64,000 nucleotides of DNA from Scatophagus argus (lineage: Eukaryota; Chordata; Actinopteri; Scatophagidae), in contig NC_058506.1 in the NCBI RefSeq assembly GCF_020382885.2, forward strand, positions 10,580,318 to 10,644,317. Direction: 5' to 3'. The position numbers and the translations under genes are program-made. This document shows positions 23,735-36,000 of this stretch, in pieces; the stretch's first letter is position 1, and each line of letters begins with the position of its first letter. Under the pieces are notes generated by a model. It saw nothing but the letters and a program-made list of their open reading frames with translations, searched no databases and had not been told where the DNA came from.

Positions 23735-23930
23735 TTAAAGACAGAACAACAAACTCATACCACATATTAACCACAGTCTTTCACAGAATACAATACAGAT
23801 ATTGTATACAGATGATGAAGACATGCTCTTGATGAATGTTACAGAATATGTCTCTTTGCTGGAGGCAGTTCATAAGTTTCAATGCCTTACTCTCCAATGC
23901 ATGCAGTACATTCATGGCTAGATTGATTAA

Positions 23931-26584
23931 TCACTTGATATTTATGGTATCAGGCTCAATGTTTGCAAGTCCATCCTTCTCTAGACTGCTGGATTGCAGC
24001 CCATCACTTCCTTCCACAGGTAATGCAACTGTTGTTTCCTCCTGTCCCACTTCAGTGCCTGGTGGTAAAGCCACAGTACACTCCTCTGCAGTGTTGGGTG
24101 TACTGCCTGCCAGTTGATCCAGTGCTTCAAACTGTAGTCTGTTGCATTCAATTCCATGTTGTCCAATTATGTATAAAGCTGTGGTGCTTAGATGTTTGTG
24201 AAGACTATTCTCGACAAAACCTGTCCCATTGTATCTGTGTGAGGCAGTTCTGGTCTCCATTGCTGAACCAGTTAAAGAAAATCAAAATTAGTTATTTGAC
24301 AGCACAAAGACACTGAGGTACTACATGTGGGACTGGACTGTACCTTTATTTTGTATATAATGAAATTCAAGTTGTGTTTAGGGCCCTATTTGTGTTTAGT
24401 TATTAATTAACATACTATTGCATTGCTGCTTTGGTTTTTAGTAACATACAGTGAACAATCACCTTAGAGAAAAGATAGGGCTTGGGTATAGACAGTGCCA
24501 CCATGTGGCCATTAGTAGAACATGTAGCATTTTCATTCATAACCACATTGTGGGGTGTAAGTGAATTGATTTCACACTTTCCTGTCAATATACCCACACA
24601 AATCCAGATATCATATATGCTGCAACAGTAAAAACATCATTTCAAATGATCATGAGCCTGAGTTACTTCAGAACTGCGATCCTATCTCCATAAATCAGTA
24701 AGACTGTTACTGTTACTGCAGTTTTATTTAGCTTAACTTTTCTACAATTAAAAATTAAAGATGATTAATGTGGTGGGGGTTGCTCCCTGCAAATTCTTTC
24801 TAGTTATAATATTATAGTATATATTATAGTCATAATATTAACATAAAAGCAGGCCACCCAGCTGAATTTAAAGAATCCAGTTATGTCTCTATTTATACTT
24901 GCAGGTTTTAGTCACCTTTCATCACAAAGACTGGCATACCTTACATGAGTTGAATATCTTACATACCTCTTTGGTTTGCACACTGAGAGAGAGCAATAAT
25001 GATGGTGAAGAGGAAAAAAGCTGCAGAAGCTGCGGTGCTCCACCACGACCTCTGTACATTCTGCTCATCAACACCTGCAGAGCAGACATGTCACTTTTCT
25101 TTTAGTTAATTGTTTTTGTTTTATTTCCAGGATTTTTAGAGTCTACATCTTGCCAGAAACATACTCACATATTGATGAAACAGTGATGTTTACTTTGGTC
25201 TGAATGATGTGTTTGCTCTGCAGGCCTGAGAAGGTGCAAGTATATGTACCGGAGTGTTTCTCAGTGTCTGGCTTGTGAAGCAGAAGAGACGCGTCTCCAT
25301 AAAGAAGCAGGTCCTGGTCCAGTTCAGCTTGACCCTCCCACATGTTAAAGGTGTGTTTGGTCTTTGTGTCATATCTCAAGATGACTGTGGGCTCACTGGA
25401 TGAGGTAAAGGTCCAGATGAGGGAGAAATTCTGGAGACTGTATGGTGCAATGCACGGGATGGACAGTGCATGACCATCATCCTGTGTTATGTGATCTGAA
25501 AGATACACAGTAAATACATATTTTTTTGGCTTTTATTTGTTGGAGAACATCCCCTTTCCTCCTTATATCTGTCATTATGTGACAGATATATACCTTGGGT
25601 TTTCCTTGAGGCAGTCCACACCTGGGTCTTGTCAGCAGAAATGAAAGAGCAGAAGTAGGTATAGTTGGGGCGATTACCCAAAATCCTCAGCGCGCTGACC
25701 ACAGTGAACAAACCCTTGTGGTCTGTGGTTTTGATGGTTGAATTTTCCAAAACTTCCTGGGCAGAGGGGGGGTCTGTAGACCATGTCACCTGAGGGACGG
25801 GGTAGATGTTGTGAGAGGAGCAGGTGACCATCTCATCACTTGTCTCCATGGTCACCGACTGGATGAGAGCTAGAAGAAAAGCAGATAAGACAATAGGGTG
25901 AGCATTTAATGGAGATAAAGTATGATTACATCTGTGTCCCTGGTGACCAGAAATACCGTAAACAACTTTGTTTCTGACTCTGCAGCAGTGACTTAAGCAG
26001 TAGAATCGAAGACATGTACAAAACTGATTTAAAACCTTTCTGGGCAGTATCCCACTGTGCAGTTACTGCACTTTGGTTTGGTAATCTGTGTAGGAGTTGT
26101 CAACATTAGCCGCACAACTAGACACCAATTGTAGGACAGTCAAGTGAACAGCTAGCTTGTAAGTTAGCTTCTGTAAACTAAAGCTTTTTTTAATTATTTT
26201 TCATCTAGTTGTTCATGAAAAATTTTGATCAAACATTTTGATGAACTGAATTTTTTTTTATTTTATTTTATTTTATTTTATTTTTTTTGCCATCTCAATT
26301 TTGACTACTAATACTACCTACTGAATTTCCTTTAAATCACACTGATTAAGTATACTGATGTATTGATTTCAATTTAAGTCTACAGTAAATATCAAAATTA
26401 GGCTACTTAGAGAGGTAAAACTTACATAGACTTGACTGATTCAGTTAAAATAGATAAAAACATTCAGATAACACATTTTGCAGATACTGAAGTATCCTCT
26501 GATGATCATCCATATCTGCAAACAAAATACTGTACTGTGAAGTACGCTCAGTTACAGTTCAACAGCACCTCAGGCTAAATCCTC

Positions 26585-26652
<68 letters not shown>

Positions 26653-27410
26653 CCCAAAGTTGAATTAACACCTTTTAGTTTCTGAACATTATAATCTAAG
26701 AGTTGCATTAGCTAGGTGTACCTAATACATTAGAAGTGTACAACAAATACTTTGACAACATGACAAACTTTGCCAGCCAGTATCAGCTTTCCAACTGCTT
26801 TGCCATTCAGACACAAACAAGAGCCTATCTGCTGGGCAGTAACGGAAAAAAGAGTGCAAAATGTTCCACCTTGTTGTCACGTCCTGGAGGGTAATTTATG
26901 AATGGAGACGTTTCATCACGCAAACCTTCATCGGTGCTGAATTCACTTTCATCGATTTTTGACCAAAGACGTAAGCCAAAAAGGAACTTATAGAAAGAGA
27001 GCGAAATAAGCAAAAACACTGGATGTAATTCTCTCAAATTGTACTGACCTTTCACCTCCAGGTTAACAAAGATCTCCTGATTGCCCTTCCGTGTGCTCGT
27101 GTAACACTTGTATCTGCCTTTGTCTTGAACTTTGACCTTCCTGAGGAGCAGGGAGGCATTGCCATGAGGGATGTGGGAGTTGAACAAGCAGGTCCTTCCG
27201 CTGAAGTGCTTGTTCTGGAGTCCAAACTGATCCTTGTTGTAGTAGTAGCTGTGGACAGGGATTTGTTGCTTGTACCAGTGGATCACCACTGTCCCAGTAG
27301 GTCTGAAGTTACAAGGCAGGATGCAGTCATCAGGGATGATACACGTAACGTTGGCATCTGGCAATATGACTTGGAGATGGCAAAGTTGCTCTTAAGTTTC
27401 AAGAACACTG

Positions 27411-27451
<41 letters not shown>

Positions 27452-29023
27452 CATTTCAATTTAACATCCAAAACATTGCTATGCCTGACCAGAGGCTAGA
27501 TAAAATCATTTAATTAGCATTGGTTTGAAGGTTAAATCAAATAACGAACTGCTGTATTAAAAAGGGGTTAAAATCTTAGTAACGACTGATTTTTGTAAAG
27601 TTGACAGCTATTTTATTCCTTTAATTTTTTCTGCTTCAGAATTTGTATTTTAAGCTAAAGAATGACAATAAAAAAGAAACATAACCATAATTTCCCTCCC
27701 TTTTCCTTGATAATAACATATTCTTGCAAGCATTTTTGTGACCTTCTTCCTGCCACATCGGCCGTGTTTGGGGTTTGTCATCTTCAAGAGTCTGTCGGTT
27801 GTCAACAGATTTCATGAAATATTCATGTCCGACTCTAAAATCAAAAAATACTAAATGTAACAACCTGACTGGGTTTTAAAATTACCTACCACATATAGCC
27901 AGATTATGAACTAAAAACTACACTATTTTGTTTTTGATTAGATCACTGCTGCTGCACTACTCAGGCCTGCAGTATTTTTTCATTTGACCTCAAAGACACA
28001 TCTGCTGCTGCGACAGCAAAACAGTGTGTCAGACTGAGGAATTTTCAGTTCATCAACACAGTCATGTCTGGTGTTTCTTACCAACCCGAAACTGCACTGA
28101 GGAGAAATGCTATCTCTCTTCTGTGTTTAATGGTTTAATAAACATCCGAAATGTTTGTTTACAGATTTTTTTTTTCTTTAGAGTCACATTTCAACCCAAA
28201 GGCCGCTGCTCGGCCCTTTTCCCCAGATGTGTGCAGCTGTCACAGCTGCATAACACTTTCAGTGCAGCTGAGTTTAATGCTGCAGGAGAAATATCGTTAG
28301 CAAACTAATGTTATTCGTAACAGCTCTGTGTCATTCTTCAACCCAACTGCTGCTCAGAGACACACAACTTACATTAGATGACAACTACAGATCTTTAGAA
28401 TTATTTCTGACATATTGTGAATAATGTAGGAGAGATGCAGTACACTGTACTGTTTATTAGATACTCAAAATGCTCAGTGGAAGATCTCAGAAGGGAACTG
28501 TTCTCCATGTGGCTTGTCCGGCCTTTACATACATGAGCGAGTAATAAATTGATGTCATCAGTGTGTAGACAATATTATATCGCTTTGTGCTTTCTACAGT
28601 GAAATGACTTTCTGTGCACAGATACAATATGATACACCTAAAAACTTCTTTTTCAAAGGGACAGAAACTCTCTATCAGCTTGTTGCAAAGATTTGTAGCA
28701 TTCGAGAGAAGTGCATCAGAGTTATATTCTCATGATTATCACCTCTCTCTTTTGCCATATAATAATTTTGAATTTGCAAAGTTAAAATGATAATAACTCA
28801 GTTTACAGCAGCAGTTCAGCCTTCTCCTACTCCATAAAGATTAAACACAGCAGTAACTACTTGAACCTTGCATCTCATTTTACATTCCCTTTGCTAAGAA
28901 CAAATGTGTCATCAGCAAAACGTTGGAACAGACGTCAAGTATTACAGTACCTTTTGAGTTTGTCAGTAGCAGTGTTTCCAAAAAAATAAGCAACATAATC
29001 ATGAGTCCATGCGTCTCCGCCAT
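23931..29023 (-). CDS. hhla2: HHLA2-like B7 family protein (IgV-IgC-IgV, membrane anchored)
   Basis: B7-family ligand; human HHLA2 regulates T and NK cells. Coding exons: 29023-28951, 27357-27049, 25869-25594, 25495-25169, 25074-24967, 24262-23931. Total 1425 nt, 474 aa, with all introns phase 1. Residues 1-24 are a signal peptide (MAETHGLMIMLLIFLETLLL). Residues 25-127 are a V domain (TVVIHWYKQQIPVHSYY, NASLLLRKV, DKGRYKCY). Residues 128-219 are a C domain (VTCSSHNIYPVPQVTW, NYTYFCSF). Residues 220-328 are a second V domain (ALSIPCIAPY, GTYTCTFSG). A membrane span lies near 339-359 (WWSTAASAAFFLFTIIIALS), followed by a 110-residue Thr/Glu-rich tail. The V-C-V order and the HWYKQQIPVHSYY block fit HHLA2 specifically. 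No canonical ITIM was found in the tail. Human HHLA2 is 414 aa; the tail is longer here. Confidence 0.88.
26587..26646. repeat. (AT)n microsatellite in hhla2 intron 2
   Basis: About 30 AT dinucleotides between the first V exon and the C exon. A TTTTA tract precedes it at 26250-26288. Confidence 0.9.
27415..27447. repeat. (TA)n microsatellite in hhla2 intron 1
   Basis: About 16 TA dinucleotides, some 60 bases upstream (in gene orientation) of the first V exon. Confidence 0.9.
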
Positions 29024-32000
29024 GTCAGAACTTATGCTCTGAGTTGTTGATTCCTTGTAACAGTATTTAGCATGTGAAACGTGTGTGTGATGTGCAGTGA
29101 ACTGTTTCTGTGTGATTCCACTTTACATCCTTCCTAACACTAATGAAACACTGACTAATTAACCAGGCGAGTAAACGTTTAACCAGCATCCTTGTGAATA
29201 CTTCACTACACAACACCTCTCGGAAACAGTGCATAAAATCACAGGTAACACCTAATTCCTCCTTCATATTCACAGTGCATGTCATTTCTGCAATCTAAAA
29301 AAGAAAATAATGTAATCTTGAGAGGAGAAATACACACCACATATCCTCATGATGACAGGGAATACAGGAATTTTGTAAATAAAGTAACTGGATGAAATGA
29401 TGAAGGGAATAAATGAAACAAGACAACACAGAAGAGGCCTGGAATAGTTTGACAACCACAGTGTGACTGGAAGAGAAAGAGTAATTTTTGTTTTAATTAT
29501 GGATGTAGTGCAAAATTGCACCAATTTTGGATTATGTGCATTATGTGCAAAAGTGCAACATGGAGTTCAAATACAAAGATTTGATGGTGGGTGAGTTTGA
29601 CTGAGAAAACATTTTATAAAATTGAATTCATTTTGTGTAAAAGCAATGAAAAGGGATCCGCACTGGCTGCCAGTGTGCTGATTCTAAAGTGTTAGAAAAG
29701 GTGAACATACTGTTGAAAAATCTGTTACCAAATTGTAAAAAAAAAAAAAAAAACACCAAAGAAATGTGAAAGGTAGTAATTCTAATGTATATTCAGAAAT
29801 GTGAAAATGTCCCTTCAATATATTGATATGAAAATATGCAGTAAAATAATGTGCTAAAACAGGCAGCCACATAGGAACCACATATTTCTGTTCAAAATAA
29901 TCATTAGTAAATGCAATCATAATCATAACTGGTCAGATTACCATTGTTAGTACTACAGTTTGTAGTGTTGTGGTGTTCTGCAGTTTTGCACATGGTTCGT
30001 CCGTGTGATGTTGCCACTCAGCTGCTGTCTGGCAGATGCAATCAAAATCACTGCAGGCTAAGGTCTCTCTGTTTTGTCTGTTAGTCCCAAAGCTGAATGA
30101 CTGACCCTTTTGTTTCAAATATGTATATTTTCTTTCTGTTCATCTCCAGCTGGGGGAGACATCGGGCCCACGTGATCTGCAGGCATTACAGAATATAGCA
30201 AATGGATGATGATCGATGTGATGGTATTTGTGATTTCAACTAAGCTCAAAAACAATTTCAGTGATGGTAGAGAAAGTTAGAGAAAGTTTGGGATCTATAT
30301 GACAATACTGTTATTTTGATGTGGTGGCATAAATGCTTCATCAACGAAAATGTGCAATGCATATTTTGACAGATGATGACCTCTAGAGGGCACAGATGAT
30401 ATGACCCCAGATCAGATGCTGTATGGTCACATGTGCAAGAGAACCAAGGTCCACGTGCGTAATTCTTTAAGATGGCAATGCTCATGTCTGTCCTCAATCA
30501 ACTTTAATCCCAGATTAAAGGAACCATGCCACTAGAGTGGAGTCATGCAGCCCATGTTTTGATTCCATCATTGATTCTTATGAAGTTTCTCTTTCTCTGC
30601 TGTTTGCTTCTTCCTTGGTTTAAATTTGTCATTAAAACTTTACAACATTAAAGCTTGTTTTTCTCTCATCATTTCCATTGCCTCAGCAGTTTACCCTCCC
30701 ATCATTCTCAGATCTCAAGATAATCTGCTGTATGTGTATTGTGCAATATATCAACACTGATAGATCACAAAGACACACATAAACCATAAGCACATTAAAT
30801 TATGCCATGTTGAATGCACACCAGCATACAGTGTGCTGCAGATGTACTTTATATGGACAGCAAGTGATGTCACAGCAGTTAAAAGCATTAGTTCCTCAGC
30901 ATTTAGAACAATATGGAAATACTAAATGTTATTTTTTGATGGCTTTTGAATCCCCAGCTTGGAAGTGTCTGGGTGTTCACAGTGGCTTTCCCGTCTTATA
31001 AACATATGCATATATGCACATTTGCAGGAAGGAGCTAAAAAGCAGCATAATCATTACCATGTCTGCAGTTTGGCAAGCTGCAACAACTGCAGCTTTTAAG
31101 ATGTCATAATGTTTTCTGATTTTTTTGTTTTGTTTTGTTTAGTATTACAGTACATTTTGTGGTTGAACTAGACTGCATTTTATTGTAAAGAATTGGCTTT
31201 ATTTTGTCCATAATGAATGTAGAACATGTAGTCTTTAACAAGATCTAAACCACAATGCTGGATCACAAAGGAGTGTGTAGTTCAGTGCACATGCCCACCT
31301 TTTTTCAAAACCTTTATCAGAAATCTAAGCTGACTTTATGAATGATGCTGTTTTGCATTTGTGTAAACAGCAAACACTGACTGCATTCTTATTCCTTTTT
31401 CCAATAAGACCATTCTAAACCCCCGCTTTAGGAATAACATCCTCCCCTATGAATGATATCTGCTCAGGAGCCATAAGTGCAACCTTTGCAGATGTGGCCC
31501 AGACATATGCTTGCATCTGTCTCCTCTCGATGGGATCATTTGCATCCTCCCACTAACATCATGCGCAATTCAGGGGAAAATCCAGCAGTGCATAAAAGTA
31601 GGCTACAGGCTTTTTTATTTTCATCTGGTCAGAATGATGATGAAACTGTTGGTTGTATTATCCCCCTCCCCGCCCTCTGCTGCCACCAGTTTGTAGGTTA
31701 CTGAAAGATTTCACCAACCACAGATAAGAAGATTAGGGAGGAATTAATGGTATTCCTTTGTCATTATAGGAATAAATTGATATTTGGTTTTAAATCAAGG
31801 GGTGGGGACAGTGGGCAGTCGGAGCAACATGTTGTGTCAGGAGACGTAAGCAGAGGGATGGCACAGTGACAAGCAAACTCAACCAGGGGGATGCCTGTGC
31901 ACTGGAGCTAAGCACTGGATGTCTCGACTGAAGCTCACCATGTTACAGGAGATGAAAGAGCAGGATAATGCAGAGGTAGGTGGGAACGTGCGCGGTAAGG

Positions 32001-32134
32001 CAGAATGAGTTCTACTGCAGCCACATGGACATGCCAGTAGAGGACAGGGACAGCTGTGGCACCTCCGGGGCAAGACACTGACGTAGTGGGAGGAACGTCT
32101 GGGTTCCTCTCATCTTCCCAGCTCCAGCATAACC
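29024..32134. other. Intergenic region between the divergent genes hhla2 and gabrr3
   Basis: The two start codons face away from each other, so both promoters lie here, and 5' UTR exons may too. No coding exon is visible and no strong TATA box could be assigned. Content is AT-rich with a short A run near 29739-29753. Confidence 0.45.
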
Positions 32135-33031
32135 ATGAGAGTGGCCCTCCTGGCCTTAAGACTGATGTGCTTGGCCTGGTTGTGGCCTGTCACCCAGCTC
32201 AACAGCAGCCAATTCCCGAACAAGAGGAGACACAAGGAGTTCCTCGGAGAGAACACCAAACAAAAGCATGGAGGGTGAGCCAAAGTGGGATTTCTCATTT
32301 GACTTATGTAACTGTGAAACTGCCTTTGCTGTTTCTTAAATTTACATCTAGCAGCTAAACTGTGTGGCTTTAAGGAAAGGTTTTACACAAGCCACTTTAC
32401 AGTGCCATCATCAAACTGCAAAGGTAAGAGCAGATGAATGGATTGTATGAGGTGAAAGGTGATCTATTCCTTTTGACCGACTTTCCCTTTGATGATAAGG
32501 GTGTCGCTTGGTAATTGGTGAATGAAAAAATATTTTGACATCACACTTATCTTTTCATTAAAATTTCTAGGAAAACAATGAAGACAGATGGGCCTCCTAG
32601 AGCAAATTAAATAAATAAATAAAATAACAACAATCAGGAGCAAGGCAACTCATTAGACAAAGCTGTAAGGCCCACTTGGGTCCGACCCAGTTACGGCTGT
32701 GTCAGATCAGTGTCAATATCCTCAGAGTAAAAGAACTTTCATTTCCTTCAGACCAAGGCCTTTGGTTGTAATCAAATGCTATAATCCAATTAACCGTCAC
32801 AACCAGATGTCAGCTCTGCTTCAAGTGTGTGTTAGAAAGAGGAAGATGGAGACAGAGAAAGAGTTTCTATGCAAGCTGTTATCTGTTCTCTTTGCCTCTC
32901 AGGCGGGTGGATCTTAAGATGAAAAAGCTGGACAGCACCAAGTCTTTGCTCATTAAATCTGAGCAGCTGCTTCGGATTGAAGACCATGACTTTGCAATGA
33001 GGCCAGGCTTTGGAGGTAAGACACGTCACTC

Positions 33032-33089
<58 letters not shown>

Positions 33090-36000
33090 TTTCTTTCTTT
33101 CTTTCTTTCTTTCATTTATTGTCCTTTATTATTTTTAATAACCATGTGCTTTCCTGGCAATTCGGTAAGGTTAATGTAGGTTACTGTGCTGTCTTTGGTA
33201 TTACGCCTCCCAAAAAACCCTTGGTGACCTAGATCGTCTGCTCTGTGAGACAATGACTGCAGCCAGTAGTACAGATAAAATAATCTAAGCTGCGTACATA
33301 ATTTTGTTGGGGGGGGGGGGGTGTTGGTATTATCCCTCTGCCTCAAAGAACAGCTCCAATTTCCTCTTGAACTCAACTTGAAGGCTACTATTTTATCAGA
33401 AAGGGTTGTAGACTCTGAGAATGTTCTCTCAGTTGTTTTATTCTTATAACACTCTTGAAAGACGCTTTGTAACCTGTGAATGCAGCAGACACCCTAAGTA
33501 AAAACTGTCTCTGACCTCCAGAGTTACTGCAAGAGCAGTTCTACCATGTGACACCACAAATATTCATTCTTACACAAAACCCACTGCAGAAAACATCTAC
33601 AGGTACATATTGTCCTGAGAGCAATAACTGTGACCGACTTTCTGTCTGGCTGTGTCACCTCATCCCATTTTGTTTAAAATGACAGAGTTGAATTTCAAAT
33701 TTACTTCCAAACAGTCTGAAGACTCTTTGAGTTGACTCTAACTATCAGCTATCACCTGTCAGTGAGTCATGACTGTAATTCCAGCTCCAGCAGAAATACC
33801 TGGTTGGAATGTTTTGTCCTGTCTTTCTTCTTGTAGTCAATGTCTTACCTCTACATTGCACTTACAGTACTTGTACTTGTATTTTTCAATTCAATTCAGT
33901 TCAATTCAATTTATTCATATAGTGCCAAATCACAACAAAAGTTGTCTCATGACACTTTCTAATTAGAGCAGGTCAAGACCAAACTCTTTAATTTGATTTA
34001 TGGAAGGACCCAGCAAAATCCCCGTGAGCAAGCACTTGGTGACAGTGGCGAGGAAAAACTTCCTTTTAGAAGGCAGAAACCTCGGAGCAGAGCATATACT
34101 GAATATATAGAAAGTATATTTGGTATATCTTTCCCCTGCGATTTGTGTTTATTGATACTGGAGTTTCATGGGATAGGCTCCAGTTCCCCTGTGACCCTGA
34201 CAGATAAGCGGTATAGAAAATGGATGGATGGATACTGGAGTTTCATGCCCATCAAACAGTTGAAAGGGCCACTGTGAACCTAACACTGCAAAAGATGACT
34301 GCCAGGACCTTAGATGCCCGATATAATCCCTCCCACTTCACTACGCTATTGTTATAGTACACTGACGGTTTTGAGTGCTTGCCTTCATTAGATAATGGCA
34401 CAGAGAGAATGGGATGTTTACAGTCCACATCATACGTTTACAGTATTCTGCATCTGGACGATGACATAAAAACCAATCCGCTTATTATATGCTGCATTGG
34501 ATATTTGTGTAAAACATGGTGGCATTTAGCATAGCGTTGCAACATTTAAATTTCTTGAGCAAATGTTTGGGTCTTTGTTGCAACATTTCATTCAGTAATC
34601 ATCTGACTGTTCTTTTATTATCACCTGAAACATGCAACACAGCCATACAGAGCAAGAAAAGGTTTGCTTGCTGCTGGCTCTGACTCTTCTGTACATTTTC
34701 TGCCAGTATTTGTGTGGGTTTGAGTTATTTGGGTTATTTGGAATAGGCCTCAGACTCAAATTGAAATAAAAAGTTAAACATAAAAGAGTGGTTTGTTAAT
34801 CTGCAAAGGTTGACAACCACGTGACACAAGGGATATTAGTATTAATAGCCAGATTTCACAAATACAATAAAATCAGCTTTGGATCTTTTTCCTGTCTGAT
34901 ACTGAAAGAATTTGTTAGTGTTTTGTCTTCAGTAAAGCAATTACACAACTGTTCTCACTCTATATGGTTTCATAAGGTGATATAGTTCCAGATTGAGACA
35001 GCAGTGCAATTAGTAGAATTTTATTTTATTTTATTTTATCTATTTATTTATTTATTTTTTTAATAATGTATCTGAAACAGTTCCCAGCTCAGAATTTCAT
35101 AATACCGTTTGGTTAGTTAAAGCTCATCCAGAAAATGAAAAGCTGATTACGGGTTGGAGATAAATCTATAAACCCTTCAAGTATTTTGTAGCATCTTATT
35201 TGCACTTCCTGTGAGGGCAGCGCAGTTTATCGCTTCACCTAAGGTGGTGTGTATGAACCATTATCTGTCAGTTATGTACAGCTGCTAGATCTTGATGAAT
35301 CAATACTCTGTTTATCAAAAAATGCAAACACTAAGTTGAGTCAATTTTTTAAGAGCCGACATCCTGACAGTTAACCTTTTGTCTCTGTCATCTGTAGGAT
35401 GTGGCTTATCTTATAGCTCAGCAGTGGGATTTACACGTATATAATCTCTCGCAGATGGGCAGACAGATGATTCATGAAGCCTGTGACATAACCGTAAAAG
35501 CTGATATATTACAAGATATGATCTTTTGTAGGTTCAGCCATTCCTGTCGGCATCGATGTCCAGGTGGAGAGCATCGACAGCATATCTGAAGTGAACATGG
35601 TACGTGCCCCCAGGATTTCTGTGGTCTTAACGCTGTCCTGTTGTCTCTGTTGGGCCTGAGCACCAGTGTTTTGTTTGATTGTTTTCCAGGACTTCACCAT
35701 GACCTTGTACCTGAGGCATTACTGGCAGGATGATCGCTTGGCCTTCCCCTCCAGCAGCAACAAGAGTCGTACCTTCGATGCACGTCTTGTGAAGAAGATC
35801 TGGGTTCCTGACGTGTTCTTTGTCCACTCTAAGCGTTCTTTCATCCATGACACAACCATGGAGAACATAATGCTGAGGGTTTATCCTGATGGCAACATCC
35901 TCTACAGTGTCAGGTAAAAAAAAAGAAAGATGTTTCTTAATGTGTCTCATAAAATTAGTCACCACAAGCTACTGGTCATGGAATGGAATGGAATGGCTAT

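Larger units (their letters stand above)
21414..23930. other. Intergenic or upstream phldb2 sequence with simple repeats
   Basis: No supported exon. It contains a CT-rich tract at 21838-21926. The ORFs here lack splice sites or recognisable protein features. A candidate hhla2 polyadenylation signal (AATAAA, minus strand) is at 23729-23734. Confidence 0.5.

Noticed and set aside
23963-24316. Plus-strand ORF opposite the last hhla2 exon
   Set aside because: It is antisense to a supported coding exon that joins in phase with the membrane-span exon, and shows no recognisable protein features.
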